64,000 nucleotides of DNA from contig CP137319.1 in NCBI GenBank assembly GCA_033182465.1, positions 930,001-994,000 on the forward strand. Reading direction: 5' to 3'. Both the position numbers and the translations under genes were made by a program. A model generated the notes under the pieces. The model was not told the origin of the DNA. It worked only from the letters and a program-made list of their open reading frames with translations, and ran no database searches. The stretch comes from Sanghuangporus weigelae (lineage: Eukaryota; Basidiomycota; Agaricomycetes; Hymenochaetales; Hymenochaetaceae). Positions 1-9,963 of this stretch are shown in pieces. Each line of letters starts with the position of its first letter. Position 1 is the first letter of the stretch.

Positions 1-801
1 GCAACCGTATCGCCGATACCGATACTGAATCCATTGTGGAACAGCCAATAATTGACGATATTCTGCAGACCCATAAAGAGCGATCGTGTAGCTTCAGGAC
101 CTTTCTCTCGGAAAACAACGTGCATCAGGCCGCCCTGGGATGCGCCAACGGTCTTCTTTCTCAACAATACCAAAGATGATCTCGCCATTCTCGATCAGTA
201 TGCCATCATCGAAGACAGGACTCCATGACTTGTTCTCGGGCGACCGGAAAATGTTGATCCCACGCGGGATTGTCATGCTAAGAATTTGCTTGCCCGTCCA
301 TAAAAAATTGGGTTTCAAAATGGTTGGTGTTGGGATCGTGCCGTCCCAATTCGGTACCCAAAGCAGTATATTCTGTACTTGTTGCCAATCAAGGGAACAA
401 CCTCGCAAGGTGAACTTGCGGATACCGCAAAGAGTATCCTGCACGATACCAATAACGGGCTTGTTCGCTTGGGGCGAAATGATCTGCCTGGGGACCCATT
501 CTATTTGACTGAGCTCGGCCCGAGTCTCCTCGCTCTGGGGGACACTACACGAAGATGAGAAACGGCAGCACAAGGCGGCAGTGATACGACGTACTGCATG
601 TTCATTTCATCACCATCGAAGTCGGCGTTGTACGGAGGAGTAATGGAAAGATTGAGACGAACGGTTGCATAGAATTGGTCAGAGTTCAGACATGAACATA
701 TAGGTCGAGCACGCACTTGAATAGGGCATTAGTCGGATCCTGTGACACATCATAGACCTTTGTGCGTGCAATTATGGCTGTCTGTTGAAGAGGACATAAC
801 T
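1..801 (-). pseudogene. RPB1: Decayed partial copy of RPB1 (RNA polymerase II largest subunit)
   Basis: The minus strand reads through the active-centre region of Rpb1: a VLFNRQP stretch, SMMCHRIRLMPYS, then [19 protein letters not shown] (the metal-A loop NADFDGD is intact), then [13 protein letters not shown], and [11 protein letters not shown] at the left edge. A 47-bp GT-AG intron just after DEMNM joins cleanly to HVPQSEE. The copy is broken. The codon after NRQP is TAA (772-774) where the family has Ser. One extra base near 165-170 shifts the frame after GIVEK, although the downstream sequence still reads [22 protein letters not shown] in the next frame. The intron after MPYS lacks a visible AG acceptor. 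The roughly 450 N-terminal residues expected upstream are absent, and the copy may continue beyond the left edge. Substitutions at conserved sites ([23 protein letters not shown]) also point to a free-drifting duplicate rather than the functional gene. Confidence 0.85.
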
Positions 802-1595
802 GCGTTGATAGATAAATGAGACTAGATCAGGCGCTACTGAATGGTAGACTTACTCTCCGTTCATTAAGTGCCTTTCAAAGATCCATCCATACTGAAGAAA
901 TGCATCTGCATGCTTATTTTATTGAAGAGCTATATAGAGGATGCATGGACTGGTTAAGCATTGTATGTATGGTGAAATATCAGGATTGCCCTCTGAGTGC
1001 CCGCTGAGCATCCTCTGAGCGCCCGCCGATCGCCCACTGAGCGCCCACTGAGAGTCAAACTTATTTTTTCTTTGTCAGAATAATAAAAAGAATTTTAAAT
1101 TTCTTCCTATCAAAGACATAAAATTTCGGCAATAACTAAACTTAACCATTTTTACTTTTCTAAGACTTCAAGTTTCTTTATGTGTTCCTCACACGACATT
1201 ATTTGAAATCTCTTTGTTTTCCTAATCCGAATCTAAATCCTTATTGTTATTTCAAGTTCTATCAAGGAACAAACATGAAATATTTCACGTAATTAAATGC
1301 AGTATTTAATTTCAAATCTTGTTTGTCAGCTAATTATAAATTTCTTTTAGATTATAATAACTCTTTGCCCGGTGTGATAACAACGTCGATCACATTATGT
1401 AAATAGACTAATTGTGCATCTGTCACATTTCTTTGCTTGTTTGGCTTGCATTAATTTACTGAGAGCATAATCCTCCATGAAAATAGAAAATAAGACACTT
1501 CTAATAGAGTGATATTAGCTTATAAATTTAGAAGCTATATATTTGTTGACAGAAAAATGCACAGGATCAATTTCATCAGAGTGAGGTTACCAGTT
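802..1595. other. AT-rich spacer without a recognisable gene
   Basis: Nothing coding was recognised. Near 1005-1050 a GAGCGCCC-type word is repeated a few times. The rest is AT-rich single-copy-looking DNA up to the 5-bp duplication CAGTT (1591-1595) that borders the first repeat element. Confidence 0.5.
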
Positions 1596-2656
1596 TGAAA
1601 GGATCCGCTCAAAATCTTGCATCAGGATCGACACGATCAACAGATCTACATGATCAACAGATCTACACGATCAGCTTTCCAAACGCGACCGGTAACCAAG
1701 CCAGCTATCACAGGCCCAAGCAATCGAGCGGCCTAGGCAACAGTAACCCGTTACCACCCGAGCGCTAGAAGCACTGAAGCGGTGAAGAGTAAGACTAAAG
1801 CTTGGGAGCGTACGAAGTCGTTACGACCAGTTCCGCGGTATTCCGACTGGTTTCGCCCGGTTCCGACGGGTTTCGCTGGAGCGAGTGGACTTAGCAAGAA
1901 CGCCATAGTCTAAATGGCACGTGCACCGTTCCGTGATCGGCCATCATATAAGACACGGCAGAAGAATCACGCGACGATCCTACACGCGTCAATCACAAGT
2001 CTCCGGATCCCGGATCCGTACTCCTGACAAAGAGATTTGACCCTGCAGCGTCGTCCACAGTCCCTCTCCCATTCAAAATGTCGCAGATTTGCCCTGTAAG
2101 GCTAGCCGAGGTCTTTCCAAGTCTTTTCCCCAAGTTCCGACTCGTTCTGCTCAAAGACACCCGGTTCCGAAGGCTTCGCTTATGATCTCACCTTTCTATA
2201 TGCGTCCCTTTTATTTCTTTATGCTCTCGTTCCGACCATGTTTAGTATTGTTTCTTTCTGTTTTATGTGTCCCTTAACCATTCATATGCGCCCTTCTCCT
2301 TTGTAGATAAGTGATATGCGTTCCCCTTTTCTTATGGCTTATGTTTTCTGACCGATGGGAGGCTCAGTTTGGACGTTTAGTATAAATTTAGCACGACTCT
2401 CGTAGTAGGGGGACAGTTTAGTTGAGGAGGAGGAGCTGAGAAGCTCTTAGATCGTCTCAAGTCCCCCAGCTTCGAGTTCTTCTTGTTCGTAGAAAACTCT
2501 CTCGTCTCTAAAGCCTAATATACGATATTTTGTGTTCTGTACAGTCGATCGGTGACCTCTCTTTGCAGCAGAGCTGTTCGTACGTTCGTATAGTTCGCCT
2601 GGTTCGTATAAAGGACTCCTCCTGTCTCTGTCATCCGGATCGAAACCTCATTGCGT

Positions 2657-4417
2657 TGTAGCGCACTGGCTCCTCCTGTGCCAGTACACTCATACTATGG
2701 CTCCCTCTTACTGCAGATACCATATCCCAGCACTGCCGACACCTGAGAGTGTGAGGGCAGACTCCTATTGCACTCGGGACATCATTTGAGCACGTATCCA
2801 TTGATTCCAGCACACATACTGTACTGCGGCGCCCTCCTATGACCCAAATTGATCCGCCGATGGCTCCCCGACACTCAGACAGGTCCGCCGACAGCTCCTA
2901 CCCAGCACCAGGCACTATAGGACACATCCCTCAGTGACTACGTGCCGCCGATCTTATGATTTACCATACGTACAGCCGTGCGGCGACTCTGGATGCCTCC
3001 GAGTCGGCCCCCCTTGGCGCCGATCAATGCGGCGGACACTCAGACATCCTCAGGTACCCTCGCCGACGCCTCCTACAGCTTACCAAGCAGTCCCCCATTG
3101 TCTAGGGAGCTATATATTGTCATATGTGCTTACATGCCTCATTACGATGTATCTGCCACCAGTCCGGCAGTCCCCCACAGCACTGCCGCTCCGGCCACTC
3201 ATATTAGTCACTAGAGATCGCCTACACTCTGTATTGAGTGCCGCCGATGCATCGGACACCTCAGGGACATCGGCTGATGCGCCCTTTGTCTCATATACGC
3301 GATATCAGCCTCCAATCATCGGTTCCGATGTTTCCCGACTTCCCCCCAATGCGGCGGCCCCCATTAGACCATGTATGGAAGGTAGGCATGTGGTACATCG
3401 GCGTGCCAAGCCACCGACTCGCGCCGCCAAGCCCAACTCCGCCGGCGCCCGTGTTATTGCAGATACTCAATATTTCATGTGATTGGATGCCCCCCTCACG
3501 TTGCCGCTCTCAGATTTCACCTGGGCGCTCCGGCAGCGGCCCTTGGCGACCCAGATGACTCAGGAGATGTTGTCAGACAGTAGGATGTGTCGGCGACAGC
3601 AGTAGAGTATATATAGAGCTTATACTAGCTTGTAGACAAAAGGATTCCAAGCCTAGCAAGGATTCCAAGAGCATGTACCAGACCGAGCACCAGAGTTCGA
3701 GATATCCCTCACTCTGAGTCTCCCCTCATGTACTGAGCCTCCCCCTTGACTATATACTATCCTTGACATCTCCTCTTGTTTGACTCCACATTCTACTTGC
3801 CTTCGCCGCCTCCGGTACGCCTCTGCCGCTCTGACGTTCAGTGATCCGGCACCCCTCTATTCGACGTCGGCGGCCATCCGACGACCCAGGCTTCTCATCA
3901 GACTCCCCTTCTGCGTCCTTTCCAGCCTTTCACTCCAGTTTATCCCATATATTGATCTTATACGGTCTTTTCCTTTCATCTATCGCGTTTACACTACTGC
4001 GGCGGATTCCTGCAGCCTCCCCCTCAGTCCGGCACCCCTCTATTCGACGTCGGCGGCCATCCGACGACCCAGGCATCCTATCAGACGACCCAGCGGCGCT
4101 TTCTCCAGCCACTCACTCCATTTTATCCTTTATATTCATCTTATACGCTTCTTCCTGTGGCCGAGTTTATACCACGTCGGCAGCCTCTTGTGATCCCCCC
4201 TTTTTGAGCGGCGGCCCTGTTATCCTATTCCCTTTATCCAGCGGCATCCTTAGACCCATCCATTACATCTCCGACGGTTCCTGGCACCTGCCGGGTAGTA
4301 GGTCTTTGAGAGTCTGATAGCGTCGGCATCCCATTTTTGGAGGTCCCTTCATACATTCAGCACCCTTAGTAGGACGGACATCTGTAGCACCTTCAGATAC
4401 AACACCGCCGACCGACA
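2657..4417 (+). mobile_element. Third-level GC-rich TG...CA LTR-like insertion, long copy
   Basis: It begins TGTAGCGCACTGG, ends CCGACCGACA, and is flanked by GCGT (2653-2656 and 4418-4421). The 1.76 kb are rich in CGCCGAT- and GCGGCGG-type words and carry a TATATATA box at 3607-3614. A second, slightly shorter copy at 10161-11795 is nearly identical over most of its length, so both insertions look recent. No protein domain was recognised; long proline- and serine-rich frames here are composition effects. A solo LTR is the most economical explanation. Confidence 0.62.
3845..4200 (+). repeat. Internal tandem duplication with 183-bp period
   Basis: The segment starting TCCGGCACCCCTCTATTCG at 3845 recurs at 4028, 183 bp later, with the following TTTATCC...TATATT...CTTATACG portion also repeated in diverged form. 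The sister copy at 10161-11795 has only one unit here, which accounts for much of the length difference between the two. Confidence 0.7.
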
Positions 4418-5290
4418 GCGTGTTCCAATCGGTTTCGCTGGTTTCGCTCGTAACCCAGTTACTTAGCGTGCCGCGTGCTTTCGGTCTCGTAACACCTTCC
4501 CCTCTCCACTGTCGTCGGAAAAGGACACCATATTATCCCTTTCCATCACCGTAAAGTCCCTCCGTCTCTTGTATCACGTTTAGGTCGCCCAGTTACCGTC
4601 CCCGTCCTTCATATCGCGTTTCGAATCGTTACGCCGCGTTCCGACACTTTAGACTCCGAGTGAGATCGGCTGCCGTCGCTTCCCAGTGTGTTAGCACGGT
4701 CGATTAGTCACGTTCGAGTTGGTGGTTCGACTAGCGTAGCCTTAGTTAGATTAGTTCTCGTGCCTTGTGTTAGTCGGCTTTAGTCCAGAGCTCGCAGTTG
4801 AGCCGGAGAGTCGATTTAGCCTTTGCACCGCCACCATCAATCTCGGGAGAAGCCCATCCTTGGAATCCTTCCTCGAGCGCTTTCCACGTGTTCCTCAGCC
4901 CTCATACAACCCTTCTCTCGTATATTCCATTATCCCTTCGTTTCCACTTGCCTTTGGTCTAGGTGGATCTCTCTGCTGACTACTCAAAGGTATTCTAGGG
5001 CAGCCCCTCGAACTTTATATTCCCTGTCTGGTATCAGAACGCCCACAGGAGTTTCAGCGGATATGTAATCCCGCTAACAGCTAACACCGCTGACCGCCTA
5101 TTACCGCGGACTACCACTCTAACACCGCCGACCAAGCAACCAGAGCGACCTCGATCAAAGAAGCGATCAAACTTCTTAGAAGTCCAGAAGCATAACTACT
5201 AAAGCCTAAACTCTAAAAGGCTAAAGGCTAATAAGGTTTATGGAGACCTCACTGGCATTTCAGCACTGTCAAGTCTGTGCATAAGTTTAC

Positions 5291-5881
5291 ATGGTCCTTT
5301 ATGAAGTATACTACATAGTATGCACAGCAACAGTTGGTACACGTGACTGTCACATCGAAACCGAGCGACACCTTCAAGATACAATGCATTCCAATCCACC
5401 AAACCCAGTAGTACCCAAGAAACGAGAGGAACTCACGATCACAACTCGAACCCCTCGAATTGCGAACCCGATAACCTGGAGAATGATTGGATGGTATAGA
5501 CCGGAATCGCACACACCATGTCCAGCATCCACGATACAGGTAAACCTTTATTTAACGAGAGATGCGAACCTGGAGACCAAGCAGTTACAACTCCTTATAC
5601 AACGAAGGATATGGCATTACATTCGAGACATACGATATGAAGGCAAAGCATGGCTAGTCACTAGAACCCAGCAGAACCTGCCAGCAGAGCTTATGCAGTT
5701 CATGATATGCCTTGGACCATACTCTACACTGACCCGACACCTTAACACGGATGTGCGAGTTATGCTTACCCTCGCTGGACCTCGAGATGAATTCCAAAGA
5801 ATCACATACCGAGCAGCCTACATCGCTCCAAGAGCAAAGATGCCACTCAATGACGGCAATGACATCGTTATGGAGTACTGA
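5291..5881 (+). CDS. Unknown 196-residue reading frame inside repeat copy 1
   Basis: An uninterrupted frame starting MVLYEVYYIV and ending DGNDIVMEY lies inside the TG...CA repeat. I do not recognise a family: there is no reverse transcriptase, integrase, protease or zinc-knuckle motif and no clear membrane segment. The predicted protein is basic and arginine-rich with many short beta-like stretches (WHYIRDIRYEGKAWLV, ITYRAAYIAPRAKM). Equivalent regions in the other two repeat copies (about 8470-9059 plus, 12130-12717 minus) are clearly related but broken. The relatedness could reflect selection on a protein or simply recent copying of the DNA, and the sequence alone does not separate these. 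Confidence 0.3.
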   Translation: MVLYEVYYIVCTATVGTRDCHIETERHLQDTMHSNPPNPVVPKKREELTITTRTPRIANPITWRMIGWYRPESHTPCPASTIQVNLYLTRDANLETKQLQLLIQRRIWHYIRDIRYEGKAWLVTRTQQNLPAELMQFMICLGPYSTLTRHLNTDVRVMLTLAGPRDEFQRITYRAAYIAPRAKMPLNDGNDIVMEY

Positions 5882-6416
5882 CAGTGGAGCATTCCACTTC
5901 GGAACACCACCTCTATTGTCTCAGTCAGCAACTCCACAGAATTCTGTCATAGTGGAGACGACCTTACAAAGATTGGAGCAAAGTGGAGTGAAGCGCAGCA
6001 GGATGACAAAGGAACAGATGTAATGGTGGAGAAAGGTGGAGAAAAGTGGAGTAAAGTGGAGACAGGATGAGTAAGAAATAGGATGGAAAATGGAATATCT
6101 GGGAGCATAAATAGCTGTAGGATTAGGCCCTCATTTCCCCATCTTTCGATCCTCTTAACACACTGGTGTAAAGCTTGCCCTACAGCGAGCTATTACTGTG
6201 TGCTTTGTACTATCACGCCTCTTGGAAATCCCAATCTGCTTTACTATCACCTCGTATCTGAAAGCATCCATAACTCAGACCGCGACTAAGAAGGCTAGTA
6301 AGGGACCGCGTGGTACAGCCAGACGTGGGTAGATAAGATCACCTCTGCACAACACACTGCTGCTTAGGCAAAAGGATTGAACCGGTGTAACCTCGGGCCT
6401 ACTCCCTAACACAGTT

Positions 6417-6746
6417 TCATATAAGTTTGACTAGTGTCTGAATTTTCATGGCCCAACAACTTGCCTGATTTACTTAAAATTTTGGGAGTCACGTCAGATG
6501 GACACTTTGCATCTGCAACAATTTTTTTCTGGTGAGGGATGGAGAATTGAGTGAGAAAACATAAGGTGTTCACAAGGAATGGTATTGTTTAGTTTAAAAA
6601 GACCAGTTAATGACAGAATTGGAAAGCTCGCCTCTGATTGGCTGAATTTCAGTTCTGGATCAAAAATTTCAGGTTTGGAAATAGGGTTTTTGCCCATGTT
6701 GAGTATGTGGCTTTCCAAACATGGAATTTCAGATTGGTGTTAGGCA
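6417..6746. other. AT-rich spacer between repeat copies 1 and 2
   Basis: About 330 bp of AT-rich DNA between the two target duplications. No coding, RNA or repeat signal was recognised. Confidence 0.5.
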
Positions 6747-6751
6747 TCCCT

Positions 6752-9589
6752 TGAAAGGATCTGCTCAAAATCTCGCATCAGGATCGACACAATCAGCAGA
6801 TCCACACGATCGGCTTTCCAAACGCGACCAGTAACCAAGCCAGCTATCACAGGCCCAAGCGATCGAGCGGCCTAGGCAACAGTAACCCGTTGTAGTGTGC
6901 CGCACTTGCCTGTACCGGTACGTCGGTACAGGCCCCTCAGTACTCTGTACAGTATACCATCGTGCGCCGACCGCTACACCTCCGCCGCTCCTTAAGACCC
7001 TCCAAACCGCCGCTCTTTGATTCGCGGCTCAACCAATACGTCCGCCGCCCCCCGTCCTTTGAAGACTTCCCAAACCGAGTACGCTTGGCCAGCCGCACTT
7101 TCTGATACGCGGGCGCCTGGAACGTTGCAGCGGATGTATCGGCTACGGCGGCGGAAGGATATCGAACCGTATAGCCGATGGAATATTCGTCGGCTCCTGT
7201 TGATTGGCTTATCCGACGTCGGGTAGTGGTTTTACAAGGTCCCAGGTACCACGTTTCATGTTCATACTATGCTGCTTCGTGCGCCGAGTCCGATTGTCGG
7301 ACGCGGCGGCCACTCGCGTATTCCCCTTTTTAGTATTATTGCCTCCCCTGACGTTTCATATTCGTGTGGTGCGACCACTTAGCGATCCGAGCGCGCCCGA
7401 TGATGATGCGCTGCGCCAATCACCGCCAGCCCGATCAGCGCGTGCCCGTGTCTTGGCAGCTTCGTGGCGTGCCCCGATCTTCGGGTCCGCACCGATTGCA
7501 CGCCTGTGACGCGCCGTCACTGTCGCCGCCTCTGTGACGCTCTTCCCCAGCATTCCCCAGTATATATAGACCTCATGTATGTAGTGTTCAGAAGCAGTAG
7601 TTCAGAATAGATCTCAGTGCACTCCTCTCGTCTCTATTAGCCCTTTTGCTCTCTATCGCCTCCGCCGAAGATCGTGTGCCGACACAAGACGCCGCCCCTG
7701 TTTAAGGGAATAACAGGGGCACGTGCTCACTCGCCACTGCGCAAGTGATCGGCAGAGCTATCCCCCGTCCTGGGAATCGGCAGCGCCATCGCCCTCTTGA
7801 CAATCGGCGACACCGTCGCTCTCCTGGTAATCGGCGGTACCGTCGCTCTACTAGTAATCGCCGCCGCTCGCAGGACTCGACAGCGCCGTCACTCTACTGC
7901 TTATTCGCGACGCCGACATCTTGACTCGTCGACGGCTCTGTCTCGTACATTATCGGCGGCGCCCCCTCTATACGCAGACCATACCATAGCCCTTACGATT
8001 GAGCTCTCCCCACGACTGAGCACGCATCCCGATCGGCAGCAGTGCTTCCGGGTCAAATTGTCCGCCGCGGCACCGAGCTGTCCAGGAGGTTTAGCCACGA
8101 GTTGGATCCCTTCTTACCTCTCCGATCTTTGACACCGCCGACGCCTCTCTGTGGTCGAACGCCGTCGCCTTCGCCGCTGCTTAAGAGGGTCTGATAGTCT
8201 ACACCGTTACCACCCGAGCGCTAGAAGCACTGAAGCGGATACGTAATCCTGCTAACAGCTAACACCGCTGACCGCCTATTACCGCGGACTACCACTCTAA
8301 CGCCGCCGACCAAGCAACCAGAGCGACCTCGATCAAAGAAGCGATTAAACTTCTTAGAAGTCCAGAAGCATAACTACTAAAGCTTAAACGCTAAAAGGCT
8401 AAAGGCTAATAAGGTTTATGGAGACCTCACTGGCATTTCAGCACTGTCAAGTCTGTGCATAAGTTTACATGGTCCTTTATGAAGTATACTACATAGTATG
8501 CACGGCAACAGTTGGTACATGTGACTGTCACATTGAAACCGAGCGACACCTTTATGATACAATGCATTCCAATCCACCAAACCCAGTAGTACCCAAGAAA
8601 TGAGAGGAACTCACGATCACAACTCAAACCCCTCAAACTGCGAACCTAATAACCTGGAGAATGATTGGATAGTATAGACCGGAGTTGCACACACTATGTC
8701 CAGCATCTACGATACAGGCAAACCTCTATTTACCGAGAGATGCGAACCTGGAGACCAAGCAGTTACAACTTCTTATACAACGAAGGATATGGCATTATAT
8801 TCGAGACATACGATATGAAAGCAAAGCATGGCTAGTCACCAGAACCCAGCAGAACCCACCAGCAGAACTTATGCAGTTCATGATATGCCTTGGACCATAC
8901 TCTACACCGACCCGACACCTTAACACTGACGTGTGAGTTATGCTTACACTCACTGGACCTCGAGATGAATTCCGAAGAATCACATACCGAGCAGCCTACA
9001 TCGCTCCAAGAGCAAAGATGCCACTCAATGATGGCAATGACATCATGATAGAGTACTGACAGTGGAGCATTCCATATCGAAGCACCACCTCTATTGTCTC
9101 AGTCAGCAACTCCACAGAATTCTGTCATAGTGGAGACGACCTTACAAAGATTGGAGCAAAGTGGAGTGAAGCGCAGCAGGATGACAAAGGAACAGATGTA
9201 ATGATGGAGAAAGGTGGAGAAAAGTGGAGTAAAGTGGAGACAGGATGAGTAAGAAATAGGATGGAAAATGGAATATCTGGGAGCATAAATAGCTGTAGGA
9301 TTAGGCCCTCATTTCCCCATCTTTCAATCCTCTTAACACACTGGTGTAAAGCTTGCCCTACAGCAAGCTATTACTGTGTGCTTTGTACTATCACGCCTCT
9401 TGGAAATCCCAATCTGCTTTACTATCACCTCGTATCTGAAAGCATCCATAACTTGGACCGCGACTAGAAAGGCTAGTAAGGGACCGCGTGGTATAGTCAG
9501 ACGTAGGTAGATAAGATAACCTCTGCACAACACACCACTGCTTAGGCAAAAGGATCGAACCAATGTAACCCCGGGCCTACTCCCTAACA
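6752..9589 (+). mobile_element. TG...CA repeat element, copy 2 (with nested insertion)
   Basis: Same ends as copy 1 (TGAAAGGATCTGC ... CTCCCTAACA), flanked by the perfect 5-bp repeat TCCCT (6747-6751 and 9590-9594). Without the 1.31-kb insertion at 6891-8203 the unit is about 1.5 kb. It aligns with copy 1 along its length, including the unknown reading frame (broken here), the GTGGAG-like run and the TATA-like GCATAAATAG. The intact target duplication shows an independent integration rather than a local tandem duplication. Confidence 0.7.
6891..8203 (+). mobile_element. Nested TG...CA LTR-like insertion inside copy 2
   Basis: It begins TGTAGTGTGCCGC, ends TAGTCTACA (TGTAG/CTACA inverted ends), and is flanked by CCGT (6887-6890 and 8204-8207). 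Copies 1 and 3 are continuous across this site (CAGTAACCCGTTACCACCC). The 1.31 kb are GC-rich with repeated CGCCG words, a TATATATA box at about 7560, and a hairpin-forming pair around 7700 (GCCCCTGTT ... AACAGGGGC). Its start resembles the GC-rich insertions at 2657 and 10161 (TGTAG), so the families may be related. A solo LTR is likely. Confidence 0.6.
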
Positions 9590-9688
9590 TCCCTGTTGCT
9601 TATCAAGTTAATTATTGCGGTGGCCGATTTTGGAAAGATATGAGATGGCGTTCTTCAGCAGACGAAAAACTCATCGTCAAAGCAAAGC

Positions 9689-9963
9689 ATGTCTAGCAGT
9701 ATCCCAAATGTCTTAGCGACCAACACACCGTGAGTAATGTGCTAAATTCCTTTATTTATTCAGAAACTTACACCTGTACATGGGTAGTTACTTCACTCCT
9801 GCACAACTTCCTCCAGTAGGAACAGTGTTGAACCCTCAGCCAGATAGTAAACCTATTTCGAAGTTGTTTCAGCCCATTAAGATTCACGATGTCGAGTTCC
9901 ATAATTGTATCTCTATAAGTATCTATTATTATTTTCATTTGCATTAGGTCTTAATTCAATTGC
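9689..9963 (+). pseudogene. 5' end of an old yellow enzyme-type NADH:flavin oxidoreductase gene, cut off
   Basis: From ATG 9689 the frame reads MSSSIPNVLATNTP, crosses a short GT-AG intron, then gives GSYFTPAQLPPVGTVLNPQ and KPISKLFQPIKIHDVEFHNCI. This is the usual opening of fungal YqjM-like old yellow enzymes, where KLFQPIKIRGVEFQNRI is typical; the usual Arg of the NRI stretch is Cys here. A second short intron follows, and the gene stops at 9963 where repeat copy 3 begins. The rest of the TIM barrel does not follow on the other side of that repeat. The matching C-terminal part is found 5.4 kb away at 15357-15878 on the same strand. Family assignment rests on motif recognition. Confidence 0.7.

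Larger units (their letters stand above)
1783..5056 (+). mobile_element. Second-level TG...CA LTR-like insertion inside copy 1
   Basis: This block interrupts copy 1 exactly where copies 2 and 3 are continuous (GCACTGAAGCGG joined to ATACGTAATC). It begins TGAAGAGTAAG, ends GGAGTTTCA, and is bordered by the 4-bp repeat GCGG (1779-1782 and 5057-5060). Without the further insertion at 2657-4417 it is about 1.5 kb. The ends and the short target duplication suggest another solo LTR, from a family different from the host element. No protein domain was seen inside. A TATA-like AGTATAAATTTAG occurs near 2379. Confidence 0.6.
1596..6411 (+). mobile_element. TG...CA repeat element, copy 1 (with nested insertions)
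   Basis: The element starts TGAAAGGATCCGCTC and ends CTCCCTAACA, and it is flanked on both sides by the direct repeat CAGTT (1591-1595 and 6412-6416). TG...CA ends with a 5-bp duplication are what an LTR-retroelement integrase leaves. With no internal domain visible, a solo LTR or a short non-autonomous relative is the best reading. Without its insertions the unit is about 1.5 kb. It contains an unknown reading frame (5291-5881), a run of GTGGAG-like words (about 6024-6065) and a TATA-like GCATAAATAG (about 6102) roughly 300 bp before its end, as expected of an LTR promoter. Two more copies lie at 6752-9589 and, inverted, at 9964-13075. The family could not be named from sequence alone. Confidence 0.7.

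Noticed and set aside
1005-1050. Short regularly repeated GAGCGCCC words suggesting a CRISPR-like array
   Set aside because: Units are about 10 bp, irregular and without spacers; CRISPR arrays are not expected in a fungal nucleus.
2934-4317. Several Pro/Ser/Arg-rich frames of 80-180 codons in the GC-rich insertion
   Set aside because: They recur in overlapping frames and follow the CCGCCGAT composition; no domain or start context.
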